64,000 nt of DNA from Aeromonas caviae. GTDB lineage: Bacteria > Pseudomonadota > Gammaproteobacteria > Enterobacterales > Aeromonadaceae. Made by a program: the position numbers and the translations under genes. Shown here one piece after another: positions 37,436-46,561 of this stretch (the stretch's first letter is position 1; every line of letters begins with the position of its first letter). The notes below the pieces were generated by a model. It searched no databases. It was not told the DNA's origin and saw only the letters and a list, made by a program, of their open reading frames with translations. Location of the stretch: positions 62,910 through 126,909 of the forward strand of contig NZ_CDBK01000105.1 of assembly GCF_000819785.1 (NCBI RefSeq), given 5' to 3'.

Positions 37436-37464
37436 AGTCTAATCGGATGATTTGGCGGGCGCAA
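37436..37464 (-). promoter_or_regulatory. Promoter of tRNA-Pro
   Basis: On the minus strand TTGCGC (37464-37459), 17 bases, and TAGACT (37441-37436), followed by a GC-rich stretch (TCCTCCCCG) like the discriminators of stringently controlled tRNA promoters. The mature 5' end is about 29 bases beyond the -10. Confidence 0.55.
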
Positions 37465-37521
37465 CTCCTTTTTTATCAGGGAGATGCCGACTGCTTCTTT
37501 ATTGTTCAGCCAAGATGCAAC

Positions 37522-37550
37522 TTGGGCCCTGGCCGGAGTTTTGGCATAAT
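37522..37550 (+). promoter_or_regulatory. Promoter upstream of the tadA leader
   Basis: TTGGGC (37522-37527), 17 bases, and CATAAT (37545-37550). The start of transcription would be near 37557, giving a leader of about 220 bases before tadA. Confidence 0.55.
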
Positions 37551-37556
37551 CGCCGC

Positions 37557-38347
<791 letters not shown>

Positions 38348-38432
38348 TTTCACTGCCAGACCGGCTGCCTGCTTCCCCCCGAATACCAACTGCCACACCC
38401 CCCGATGGAGCCTGCGCTCTTTGCCGCTGTTG

Positions 38433-38466
38433 ATGTAACAAAACTGTCATGCATCCGCCATATAAT
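38433..38466 (+). promoter_or_regulatory. PhoB-dependent promoter of pstCAB-phoU
   Basis: ATGTAACAAAACTGTCAT (38433-38450) is an 18-base Pho box with a perfect second half-site (CTGTCAT) and a degenerate first one. Exactly ten bases later is a consensus -10, TATAAT (38461-38466). It lies 33 bases upstream of the pstC ATG. Confidence 0.82.
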
Positions 38467-38498
38467 GCCGCCAAGCCTAGCTCACATTGAGGTCTTGC

Positions 38499-40736
38499 AT
38501 GTCATCGGAATCGTTAAATCTGGTCATGGCGGGCAGTCGAAAACGCCGGATCAAGGATAAATTGGCCAAATATGGCGTCACCACAGGGGGAGCCCTGGTG
38601 CTGGTGGCGCTGTTGCTTATCTTCTTCTACCTGCTTTATGTGGTGAAGCCCATCTTCAATGGCGCCAGCATGGAGAGCACCGCTTCCTTCACCCTGCCCA
38701 TCAAGGGCAAGACCGCCTGGCTCGGGGTCGAGGAGCAAAACGAGATAGGTTACCGCTTCAGCGACCAGGGGAAGGTCAAATTCTTTGCCGTGCAACCGGA
38801 TGGCAAGATCAAGACCGGACAGGTGATTGGCGAGGCGCAGGTGAACGGCGAGATCACGGCGGTCGCGCCGCCTGCGCCGGGCCAGAAACTCATCGCCTAT
38901 GGGTTTGCCGACGGCAAGGCTCAGGTGGTGCAACCCTATTTCAAGATCTCCTATCCCAATGACGTGCGCGTCATTGAGCCCAGCCTGCAATATCCCTTCG
39001 GCGAGACCCCCGTGGTGATCGATCCCCAGGGCAAGGCGCTGACGCGCATGGTCTTCGAGGCGACCAAGGACAAGATGGCGACCGCGGCCGTGACCGAAGA
39101 TGGTCGTGGTGTGCTGATGGTGATGAGCGGCGAGGAGAACTTCCTCTCCGGCGAAATCGAGTGGAGCAACCAGACCTACACCATTCCGTCCCTGCCACGC
39201 CATGTTGACCAGATGCTGCTGACCCCGAACCTGCGCCTGTTGTTCGTGCGCGAGGGCAACCGCCTGTCGGTCTATGACATCCACAACCTGAGCGACATTT
39301 CCCTGCGCAATGTCATGGAGATCAACGCCCCCAATGCCAGCGTGACCCAGGTGGCCCTGCTCTCCGGTGCGTCCTCCCTGCTGGTGGGCAACGACAACGG
39401 CGTCATCTCCCAGTGGTTCGAGGTGGCAAAGGATGGCAAGCGCCAGTTCACCCAGATCCGTGACTTCAAGAGTGACGCGCCGGTCGCCCTGCTGACCCCC
39501 GAGCACTTTCGCAAGGGCTTCATCAGCGCAGGCAGCGACGGCACCATCAACTTCTTCCATGCCACCGGCGAAGCCAAGCTGCTTGGCGAGAAGGTTGACG
39601 GGGGCAACCTGGCTGCTGTTGCCATCTCTCCTCGCCACAACCTGCTGTTGACCCAGCAGGGGGATGACTTCAAGGTCTTTGACGTCGAGAACGATCACCC
39701 CGAGGTAACCTGGTCTGCCCTCTGGCAACAGGTGTGGTATGAAGGCTATCCCGAGCCCCAGTACGTGTGGCAGTCCACCTCCGCCAGCAACGACTTCGAA
39801 GCCAAGCTGAGCCTGGTGCCCCTGGTGTTCGGTACCTTGAAAGCCTCCTTCTATGCCATGGTGTTCGCGGTGCCCCTGGGTGTCGCCGGTGCCATCTACA
39901 CCGCCTACTTCATGTCGGCGGGGCTGCGCAAATACGTCAAGCCGACGGTGGAGATCATGGCGGCGCTGCCGACCGTCATCCTCGGCTTCCTGGCGGGTCT
40001 GTGGCTCGCGCCCATCATCGAAGGGGCCCTGCCCGGGGTGATCCTGCTGCTGATCCTGCTGCCCATGGGCATGCTGCTCACCGCCCTGGTGTGGAACTAT
40101 CTGCCGGAGCGCGGCCGCACCTGGCTGCCGGAAGGCTGGCACGCCATCCTGCTTATCCCTGTGCTGCTGTTCATCGGATGGGGCGCCTTCGCCTTGAGCC
40201 CCATCATCGAGAACGCCTTCATGCACGGTGATTCGCGCATCTGGCTGACCCACGACATGGGCATCAAGTTTGACCAGCGCAACTCCCTGGTGGTCGGTAT
40301 CGCCATGGGCTTTGCGGTCATCCCCACCATCTTCTCCATCGCCGAAGACGCGGTCTTCTCGGTGCCCAAGCACCTGACCCAGGGCTCGCTTGCGCTGGGG
40401 GCGACCCCGTGGCAGACCCTGAGCCGGGTGGTGATCCTCACCGCGAGCCCGGGCATCTTCTCGGCGGTGATGATGGGCCTTGGCCGCGCCGTGGGCGAGA
40501 CCATGATCGTGCTGATGGCCACCGGCAACACCCCCATCATGGACTTCTCCATGTTCCAGGGGCTGCGGACCCTGGCGGCGAACATCGCGGTGGAGATGCC
40601 GGAATCGGAAGTGGGCAGCTCCCACTACCGGGTGCTCTTCCTCGCCGCCTTCGTGCTGTTTGTGTTCACCTTCTTGTTCAATACCCTGGCCGAATTCGTC
40701 CGCCAGCGGTTGCGTGAAAAGTACAGCTCTCTGTAA
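38499..40736 (+). CDS. pstC: Phosphate ABC transporter permease PstC, enlarged form
   Basis: A 745-residue inner-membrane permease of the high-affinity phosphate transporter. The usual PstC is about 320 residues. Here a first membrane helix (about residues 29-51, ALVLVALLLIFFYLLYVV) is followed by about 370 residues of periplasmic domain with repeats reminiscent of a WD40-like propeller (SAGSDGTINFFHATGEAK), then the permease core (from about 445) with the coupling loop ALGATPWQTLSRVVI. The domain probably contacts the binding protein, but its role is unknown. ATG at 38499 follows GAGG. pstA is 17 bases downstream. No pstS is present in the window. Confidence 0.92.
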   Translation: MSSESLNLVMAGSRKRRIKDKLAKYGVTTGGALVLVALLLIFFYLLYVVKPIFNGASMESTASFTLPIKGKTAWLGVEEQNEIGYRFSDQGKVKFFAVQPDGKIKTGQVIGEAQVNGEITAVAPPAPGQKLIAYGFADGKAQVVQPYFKISYPNDVRVIEPSLQYPFGETPVVIDPQGKALTRMVFEATKDKMATAAVTEDGRGVLMVMSGEENFLSGEIEWSNQTYTIPSLPRHVDQMLLTPNLRLLFVREGNRLSVYDIHNLSDISLRNVMEINAPNASVTQVALLSGASSLLVGNDNGVISQWFEVAKDGKRQFTQIRDFKSDAPVALLTPEHFRKGFISAGSDGTINFFHATGEAKLLGEKVDGGNLAAVAISPRHNLLLTQQGDDFKVFDVENDHPEVTWSALWQQVWYEGYPEPQYVWQSTSASNDFEAKLSLVPLVFGTLKASFYAMVFAVPLGVAGAIYTAYFMSAGLRKYVKPTVEIMAALPTVILGFLAGLWLAPIIEGALPGVILLLILLPMGMLLTALVWNYLPERGRTWLPEGWHAILLIPVLLFIGWGAFALSPIIENAFMHGDSRIWLTHDMGIKFDQRNSLVVGIAMGFAVIPTIFSIAEDAVFSVPKHLTQGSLALGATPWQTLSRVVILTASPGIFSAVMMGLGRAVGETMIVLMATGNTPIMDFSMFQGLRTLAANIAVEMPESEVGSSHYRVLFLAAFVLFVFTFLFNTLAEFVRQRLREKYSSL

Positions 40737-40753
40737 GGACTAAGGAATCGACA

Positions 40754-42403
40754 ATGGGTAAGTGGTTTAAATCGGGGGCCCCCTGGATCTGGATGACGGG
40801 GGGCGCCGTCAGCCTGAGTCTGGTGGCCGTACTGGGTCTGTTGTTGCTGATTGGCTGGCGTGGTCTGGTCTATTTCTGGCCCCATCCCATCTATGAGTGG
40901 CAACTTGAAGATGCAAGCGGCAACAAGAGCGTCCTGATTGGCGAGATCAACGACCGGGAGCTGGTGCCGGTGGAGCGCCTGCGCGCCGCAGGCCAGGCGC
41001 TGGAAGGGGAGGATCGCGAAGAGATCACCCGTTATCTGGTCAAGACCGGCAACCGGGAGTTCGTCGACCTCGATTTTCGCTGGGTGCTGGAGACCGATAT
41101 CAAATCGCGCACCCAGCCGGCGGAGCTCGCCATGGTGGAACGCGCCACCAACGGCAACTTCTATGGTTACATCACCTCGGTGAAGGAAGATGGCCAGGAG
41201 CTGACCACGGATCTGCATCCCGCCTTGCAGCGGGTGCTGGCCCGTGCCAACGGCCTCTCAAGCCAAGCCAACGACCTGCAAAAAGGGGCCATCGGCAGCA
41301 TCAACTATCAGCTGGAGCGCCTGCGCCTGAAAGAGCGCAAGGCCGAGTTGGATGACAAGCTGACCGATCAGCTTAAAGCCGAGCTGGCGAGCGAGCGTCA
41401 GGCGCTCAACGACCGTTATCAGGTGCTGGAGAAAGAGCTCTTCTCCCTGCGTACCCAGGCGGACAGAGACAGCATCACCGTCAAGGACATGCGCGGCGAG
41501 CTGGTGACCATGCCCATGTCCCGGGTGCTGGATGTAGTCTGGCCCAACGACATGAGCCTGATGGCCAAGGTGGGTCACTGGTTCCACCAGATTGGCAAGT
41601 TCGTCTCCGATGACCCCCGGGAGGCGAACACCGAGGGCGGCGTCTTCCCGGCCATCTTCGGCACCGTCTTCATGGTGATCCTGATGGCCATCATCGTGAC
41701 CCCGCTCGGGGTGGTGGCGGCGGTCTACCTGCACGAGTACGCGGGCAAAAACAGCCTGACCAAGATCATCCGCATCGCGGTGATCAACCTGGCGGGGGTG
41801 CCCTCCATCGTCTACGGCGTGTTTGGTCTGGGCTTCTTCGTCTACACCCTGGGGGGCAGCATCGACCGCCTCTTCTACCCGGAAGCGCTGCCGAGCCCGA
41901 CCTTCGGTTCCCCCGGAGTCATCTGGTCAGCCCTGACCCTGGCCATTCTGACCCTGCCGGTGGTGATCGTCTCCACCGAAGAGGGGCTGGCCCGGATCCC
42001 GAGCACCATTCGCCAGGGTTCGCTGGCGCTGGGTGCCACCCAGGCCGAGACCCTGTGGCGCATCGTGCTGCCCATGGCCAGCCCGGCCATCATGACCGGC
42101 CTTATCCTGGCCATCGCCCGTGCGGCGGGCGAGGTGGCGCCGCTGATGCTGGTGGGGGTGGTGAAGCTTGCTCCCACGTTGCCGATGGACGGCAACTTCC
42201 CGTACCTGCACGTGGAGCGCAAGTTCATGCACCTGGGCTTCCACATCTATGACGTGGGCTTCCAGAGCCCGAACGTCGAGGCGGCGCGTCCTCTGGTCTA
42301 CGCCACCTCCTTCCTGCTGGTAACGGTGATCGTCGGCCTCAACCTGACGGCGATCGGTATTCGTAACCACCTGCGCGAGAAATTCCGGTCGCTGGAACAT
42401 TAA
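40754..42403 (+). CDS. pstA: Phosphate ABC transporter permease PstA, enlarged form
   Basis: A 549-residue permease, against about 295 for E. coli PstA. The first membrane helix (about residues 17-38) is followed by about 230 periplasmic residues, part of them a charged coiled coil (about 180-235, RLKERKAELDDKLTDQLKAE). Then comes the permease core from about 293 (GTVFMVILMAIIVTPLGVVA) with the coupling loop ALGATQAETLWRIVLP. It matches PstC in having an inserted domain, so the two may form a joint periplasmic structure. A 104-base gap precedes pstB. Confidence 0.93.
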   Translation: MGKWFKSGAPWIWMTGGAVSLSLVAVLGLLLLIGWRGLVYFWPHPIYEWQLEDASGNKSVLIGEINDRELVPVERLRAAGQALEGEDREEITRYLVKTGNREFVDLDFRWVLETDIKSRTQPAELAMVERATNGNFYGYITSVKEDGQELTTDLHPALQRVLARANGLSSQANDLQKGAIGSINYQLERLRLKERKAELDDKLTDQLKAELASERQALNDRYQVLEKELFSLRTQADRDSITVKDMRGELVTMPMSRVLDVVWPNDMSLMAKVGHWFHQIGKFVSDDPREANTEGGVFPAIFGTVFMVILMAIIVTPLGVVAAVYLHEYAGKNSLTKIIRIAVINLAGVPSIVYGVFGLGFFVYTLGGSIDRLFYPEALPSPTFGSPGVIWSALTLAILTLPVVIVSTEEGLARIPSTIRQGSLALGATQAETLWRIVLPMASPAIMTGLILAIARAAGEVAPLMLVGVVKLAPTLPMDGNFPYLHVERKFMHLGFHIYDVGFQSPNVEAARPLVYATSFLLVTVIVGLNLTAIGIRNHLREKFRSLEH

Positions 42404-42507
42404 TCCAGCCATTACAGAGACGGGCAGGGGCCTTCCCTGCCAACCAGATATTCCGGCAGCGGGCAAGACGTTTGCCCGCTGCCACCAAGAGAATTTGAGG
42501 TAAACAG

Positions 42508-43326
42508 ATGATCAACGTAACACCGAGTTCGGCCCCGCACACCGCCACCGACCTGCTCAACCTGACCCCGGAGCAGACTGCGCTGGAGGTGAAGGATCTC
42601 AACCTGTACTACGGCAACAAGCAGGCGCTGTTCAACGTCAACATGAAGATCCCCAAGGGTCAGGTCACCGCCTTCATCGGCCCGTCCGGTTGCGGCAAGT
42701 CCACTTTGCTGCGCTGCATCAACCGGATGAACGATCTGGTGGAGATCTGCCGCATCGAGGGGGAGATCCAGCTGCACGGCCACAATATCTACGACAAGAG
42801 CGTGGATGTCTCCGCCCTGCGCCGCCAGGTGGGCATGGTGTTCCAGCGCCCCAACCCCTTCCCCAAGTCCATCTACGAGAACGTGGTCTACGGCCTGCGC
42901 CTGCAGGGCATCAATGACCGCCGTACTCTGGACGAGGCCGCCGAGCGTTCCCTGCGCGGTGCCGCCCTGTGGGAGGAAGTGAAGGATCGTCTGCACGACA
43001 ACGCCTTCGGCCTCTCCGGTGGTCAGCAGCAGCGTCTGGTGATTGCCCGTGCCATCGCCATCGAGCCGGAAGTGCTGTTGCTCGATGAACCGACCTCGGC
43101 GCTGGACCCCATCTCCACCCTCACCATCGAGGAGCTCATCAACGAGCTCAAGAGCCAGTTCACCGTGGTGATCGTGACCCACAACATGCAGCAGGCGGCG
43201 CGGGTCTCGGATCAGACCGCGTTCATGTACATGGGGGAACTCATCGAGTACTCGAATACCAACACCATCTTCACCACCCCGGCCAAGAAGAAGACCGAAG
43301 ACTACATTACCGGTCGTTACGGTTAA
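42508..43326 (+). CDS. pstB: Phosphate ABC transporter ATPase PstB
   Basis: A 272-residue ABC ATPase with Walker [10 protein letters not shown], the Q loop [15 protein letters not shown] specific to PstB, signature LSGGQQQRL and Walker [12 protein letters not shown]. It powers uptake by PstC-PstA and, with PhoU, relays phosphate status to PhoR. TTGAGGTAA precedes the ATG. Size and sequence are normal, in contrast to the enlarged permeases. The degenerate phoU start copy follows four bases after the stop. Confidence 0.97.
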   Translation: MINVTPSSAPHTATDLLNLTPEQTALEVKDLNLYYGNKQALFNVNMKIPKGQVTAFIGPSGCGKSTLLRCINRMNDLVEICRIEGEIQLHGHNIYDKSVDVSALRRQVGMVFQRPNPFPKSIYENVVYGLRLQGINDRRTLDEAAERSLRGAALWEEVKDRLHDNAFGLSGGQQQRLVIARAIAIEPEVLLLDEPTSALDPISTLTIEELINELKSQFTVVIVTHNMQQAARVSDQTAFMYMGELIEYSNTNTIFTTPAKKKTEDYITGRYG

Positions 43327-43329
43327 GGG

Positions 43330-43404
43330 ATGCCGCTGATTGAGATGAGCAAGATGAGCAAGATGAGCATCAACAAACAGATTGGCAGTCAGTTCAACGG
43401 CTAA
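43330..43404 (+). pseudogene. Micro-ORF: degenerate duplicate of the phoU 5' end
   Basis: A 24-codon frame (start MPLIEMSKMSKM, end QIGSQFNG, stop TAA). Its last 13 codons align without gaps to phoU codons 4-16: MSINKQIGSQFNG against [13 protein letters not shown], 30 of 39 bases identical by eye. It contains a nine-base tandem repeat, ATGAGCAAG twice and then ATGAGCATC (43345-43371), giving three Met-Ser units. It looks like a partial duplication that ends at a stop and now serves as spacer or leader peptide. Confidence 0.6.
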
Positions 43405-43434
43405 GGCATAATCGGAGCAACAAGGATTACTGGT

Positions 43435-44145
43435 ATGGACAATATGAACCTCAACAAACACATCTCCGGTCAGTTCAATGCCGAGCTTGAGAGCGTGCGC
43501 AATCAGGTACTGGTGATGGGGGGGCTGGTGGAGAAGCAACTCACCGACGCCATCGCCGCCATCCATGGCCAGGATCTGGATGCGGCGCGCAAGATCGTGG
43601 CCAACGACCACAAGGTCAACGCCATGGAAGTGGCGATCGACGAGGAGTGCACCCGCATCATCGCCAAGCGTCAGCCCACCGCGTCCGACCTGCGGCTGGT
43701 GATGGCCATCATCAAGACCATCACGGATCTGGAGCGGATTGGCGACGTGGCGGACAAGATTGCCCGCATGCTGACCGACAACGCCAACAAGCCCCAGCCA
43801 CCGCTGGTGTCGCTGGAGAACATGGGGCGTCGCACCATCAAGATGCTCCACGACGTGCTCGACGCTTTCGCCCGCATGGATCTGGATGCCGCCCTGGCGG
43901 TCTACAAGGAAGATGACAAGGTGGACCGGGAGTACGAGTCCATCATCCGCGAGCTGATGACCTACATGATGGAAGATCCGCGCACTATACCGCAGGTGCT
44001 GAACGTCTTGTGGGCGGCACGGGCCATCGAGCGGGTCGGTGATCGCTGCCAGCACATCTGCGAGTACATCGTCTACTACGTCAAGGGCAAGGATGTGCGC
44101 CACACCAAGGCCGATGACCTGAGCGACCTGCTGGGCAAGGGCTGA
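43435..44145 (+). CDS. phoU: Phosphate signalling protein PhoU
   Basis: A 236-residue PhoU made of two three-helix bundles with the metal-binding motifs of the family ([20 protein letters not shown] and [16 protein letters not shown]). PhoU acts at the membrane with PstB and PhoR to shut the Pho response when phosphate is plentiful. AAGGA eight bases upstream supports the ATG at 43435. It ends the pst operon before a strong terminator. phoB and phoR are not in the window. Confidence 0.96.
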   Translation: MDNMNLNKHISGQFNAELESVRNQVLVMGGLVEKQLTDAIAAIHGQDLDAARKIVANDHKVNAMEVAIDEECTRIIAKRQPTASDLRLVMAIIKTITDLERIGDVADKIARMLTDNANKPQPPLVSLENMGRRTIKMLHDVLDAFARMDLDAALAVYKEDDKVDREYESIIRELMTYMMEDPRTIPQVLNVLWAARAIERVGDRCQHICEYIVYYVKGKDVRHTKADDLSDLLGKG

Positions 44146-44207
44146 TCGGGCGCCTTGAGTGGAGACTCCGTCGCGGCTGCACGATGGGAATCCAACCCTG
44201 ATTGAAT

Positions 44208-44232
44208 AAAAAGGCGCTTTGAGCGCCTTTTT
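44208..44232. terminator. Terminator after phoU
   Basis: AAAAAGGCGCT (44208-44218), loop TTG and AGCGCCTTTTT (44222-44232): a perfect stem with A and T flanks. Confidence 0.9.
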
Positions 44233-44282
44233 CATTGCATGGCACGGCAGTTCAAGATAACGCCACCCAGCGGGCGCTTTTC

Positions 44283-44386
44283 TGCTAGAATATGGCCCCT
44301 GTGTGAGTCCCGGATGGAGTCACGGTCCGGTTTCCCGGGCCCAGTTTGCCGTCTTGTGCTAAGGCGGCTGTAGCAATAGGTTAATC
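44283..44386 (+). promoter_or_regulatory. Extended -10 promoter and structured leader of the paeA-like gene
   Basis: TGCTAGAAT (44283-44291) is an extended -10 (TGn plus TAGAAT) without a recognisable -35. The leader of about 90 bases contains GCCGTCTT/AAGGCGGC (44348-44368, one G-U pair) with a GTGCT loop, and GGCCC/GGGCC (44294-44298 with 44337-44341) enclosing CCGGA/TCCGG. It matches no riboswitch class I know. Confidence 0.4.
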
Positions 44387-45706
44387 ATGAGTTTTGCCGA
44401 TAGTTTGTTCTTTCTGATGCTGCTGGTCGCCGGCAGCGTGTTCTTCTCACTCTCCGAGATCTCCCTTGCCGCCTCCCGCAAGATCAAGTTGCAGGTGATG
44501 GCCGACGAGGGCAACCGCCACGCCGAGAAGGTGCTGGCATTGCAGGCCCAGCCGGGCAACTTCTTTACCGTGGTGCAGATAGGCCTCAATACCGTCGCCA
44601 TCCTCGGCGGTATCCTGGGGGAATCCGCCCTCAATCCCGCCATCAGAGAGCTGATTGCCGGCTTCTATCAGGGGCCCTGGCTCGGCCAGATTAGCTCCGC
44701 GGCCTCGTTCGTCTTCGTCACCGGCATGTTCATCCTGATAGCGGACCTGATGCCCAAGCGCCTTGCCATGACCATGCCCGAGCGGATCGCCGTGGTGGTG
44801 GTGCGTCCCATGATGCTGTGCGTCACCTTGCTGATGCCGCTGGTGTGGCTGTTCAACGGCATGGCCAATGGCCTGTTCCGGCTGATGCGCATCTCCATGG
44901 TGCGCAACGACGAGATCACCTCCGACGATATTTATGCGGTGATGGATGCAGGTGCCGAAGCCGGTGTCATCCAGCGCGAGGAGCACCAGCTCATCGAGAA
45001 CGTGTTCGAGCTCCAGTCCTTGGGTGTCACTTCCGCCATGACGGCGCGGGAGAGCCTCATCTACTTCACCCTGCAAGAGGGGGAGGAGAGCATCAAGGCG
45101 AAGATCGCCGAGCACCCCCACAACAAGTTCCTGGTGTGCGACCACAACCTCGACAGCATCAAGGGGTTCGTGGATGCCAAGGAGCTGCTGATCCGCGTCA
45201 TCGGCGGCCAGAGCATCGATCTCAACAGCGGCTCCCTGGTGCAGAACGTCATCATCATTCCAGACACCCTCAACCTCTACGAGGCGATGGAGTACTTCAA
45301 GAACCATCGCGGCGATTTTGCGGTGGTGATGAACGAATACGCCCTGGTGGTGGGCATCGTCACCATGAATGACCTGATGAGCACCGTCATGGGGGAGTGG
45401 GCCACCCACGTGGTGGAAGAGCAGATCGTCCAGCGGGACGAGAACTCCTGGCTGGTGGACGGGGTGACCCCCATCTCCGACGTGATGCGCGCCTTCGACA
45501 TCGAGGAGTTCCCGGAAAACCAGAACTACGAGACCATCGCCGGTTTCATCATGTACATGCTGCGCAAGATCCCCAAGCGCACCGACTCGGTCAAATATGC
45601 CGGTTACAAGTTCGAAGTGGTGGACATCGACAGTTACAAGATTGACCAGTTGCTGGTCACCCGGGTAGAACCTGCGAGCAATGAGAAGCCCGCTCAGGAA
45701 TCCTAA
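44387..45706 (+). CDS. paeA: CNNM/CBS-domain membrane protein, PaeA (YtfL)-like polyamine exporter
   Basis: A 439-residue protein of the UPF0053/CorC family: a DUF21 (CNNM) membrane domain (about residues 1-190, with FFSLSEISLAASRKIKLQ and FFTVVQIGLNTVAILGGILG), two CBS domains (about 205-330) and a C-terminal CorC_HlyC domain (about 345-430). It is very similar along its length to E. coli YtfL/PaeA, as seen in ENSWLVDG, KIPKRTDSVKYAGYKFEVVD and KIDQLLVTR. PaeA is reported to protect against cadaverine and putrescine by export. Homologs are often mislabelled hemolysins. The lipoprotein gene follows after 18 bases. Confidence 0.88.
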   Translation: MSFADSLFFLMLLVAGSVFFSLSEISLAASRKIKLQVMADEGNRHAEKVLALQAQPGNFFTVVQIGLNTVAILGGILGESALNPAIRELIAGFYQGPWLGQISSAASFVFVTGMFILIADLMPKRLAMTMPERIAVVVVRPMMLCVTLLMPLVWLFNGMANGLFRLMRISMVRNDEITSDDIYAVMDAGAEAGVIQREEHQLIENVFELQSLGVTSAMTARESLIYFTLQEGEESIKAKIAEHPHNKFLVCDHNLDSIKGFVDAKELLIRVIGGQSIDLNSGSLVQNVIIIPDTLNLYEAMEYFKNHRGDFAVVMNEYALVVGIVTMNDLMSTVMGEWATHVVEEQIVQRDENSWLVDGVTPISDVMRAFDIEEFPENQNYETIAGFIMYMLRKIPKRTDSVKYAGYKFEVVDIDSYKIDQLLVTRVEPASNEKPAQES

Positions 45707-45724
45707 AGGAGTTCGTTAGCAATC

Positions 45725-46267
45725 ATGAAGATGAAGACTCATTCCCGTGCGCTGGCCTGTGTGGCGCTCGCCCTGGCACTGGGTGCCTGCAGCCAGAGCG
45801 CACCGCGCAAGCCGGTGACGCCTGCCAAACCCGTTACCCCCGAGCCTGCCGTGGTGGTCCCGCAGCAGGATCCCGATGCGGTGGTGCAAAGCGCCGTGGC
45901 AGAGCCCAGCCCGGTGTTCGACGAGGAGTATCACGGCCCGGATCAAGGGTCGCTTGAATCGGTCACCGCCCTGTTTGCCCGGGGTTACATCGAATCCGCC
46001 ATGCGCGAGACCATGCTGGCGGCGGTGCACAGCGACTACCCGCTGCTCGGCATGCGGGATGTGCGCCTGACCGACCCGGTGGCCAAGTTCCTCACCTCCG
46101 CCCAGGCACGCACCACGGCCCACGACTACCTCTATGCCGGGGTGCAGCGTCGGCTGGGCCGTCCGCTCAGCCCCGCCCAGTGGGAGCAGATCTGGCAGGG
46201 CTATCCCCAGCAGGGCCGGGTCTCCGACTGGGTCAAGCAGACCAAGCGGGTGCTGGCCGGGCGCTGA
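45725..46267 (+). CDS. Predicted lipoprotein of unknown function
   Basis: A 180-residue predicted lipoprotein. The signal sequence MKMKTHSRALACVALALALGAC ends in lipobox LGAC, lipidated Cys at residue 22. A Pro/Lys-rich linker (residues 25-50) is followed by a helical domain rich in conserved-looking aromatic and charged residues (GYIESAMRETMLAAVHSDYPLL, WEQIWQGYPQQGRVSDWV). I do not recognise the family. AAAGGAG precedes the ATG, and the short distance from the paeA-like gene suggests co-transcription. The residue after Cys is Ser, so sorting to the outer membrane is expected. Confidence 0.75.
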   Translation: MKMKTHSRALACVALALALGACSQSAPRKPVTPAKPVTPEPAVVVPQQDPDAVVQSAVAEPSPVFDEEYHGPDQGSLESVTALFARGYIESAMRETMLAAVHSDYPLLGMRDVRLTDPVAKFLTSAQARTTAHDYLYAGVQRRLGRPLSPAQWEQIWQGYPQQGRVSDWVKQTKRVLAGR

Positions 46268-46312
46268 GCCCCCTGGTTATCGGCGGCTGTGCCCGCCTTG
46301 ATCCCCTGTTTC

Positions 46313-46344
46313 ACAAGAGGTCACCCCCCGGGGTGGCCTCTTGT
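46313..46344 (+). terminator. Terminator after the lipoprotein gene
   Basis: ACAAGAGG (46313-46320) pairs with CCTCTTGT (46337-46344), and CACCCC (46322-46327) with GGGGTG (46330-46335). CGTTTC follows, a weak T tract. Confidence 0.6.
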
Positions 46345-46472
46345 CGTTTCAGTGCCTGGCCAGGTGATGCCTGTGCCGGGGAGACCTCCCTTTGCCGCCA
46401 TCATCCTGAGCTTGCCCGGATTTGTTCGTAGCCCCCGATTGCCTCTTGTTCTACTTTGGGTCATGATATTTG

Positions 46473-46504
46473 GGATTTCTAGCCGTCTAGATGTTTTGAT
46501 GGCT
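46473..46504 (+). promoter_or_regulatory. MetJ operator: four tandem met boxes upstream of mmuM
   Basis: Four adjacent octamers match the met box AGACGTCT: GGATTTCT (5 of 8), AGCCGTCT (7 of 8), AGATGTTT (6 of 8) and TGATGGCT (5 of 8). MetJ binds two or more tandem boxes cooperatively. The array lies 57 bases before the ATG of a homocysteine methyltransferase gene, a typical MetJ target. Confidence 0.7.
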
Positions 46505-46561
46505 TAATATGGTTTCACACAATAAACACCCGTCATGGCGGGGAGACGCAGAGAGACAGAG

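Noticed and set aside
44387-45706. Hemolysin annotation for the CNNM/CBS protein
   Set aside because: The TlyC/hemolysin label is inherited from weak homology. Full-length similarity is to the polyamine exporter PaeA/YtfL.
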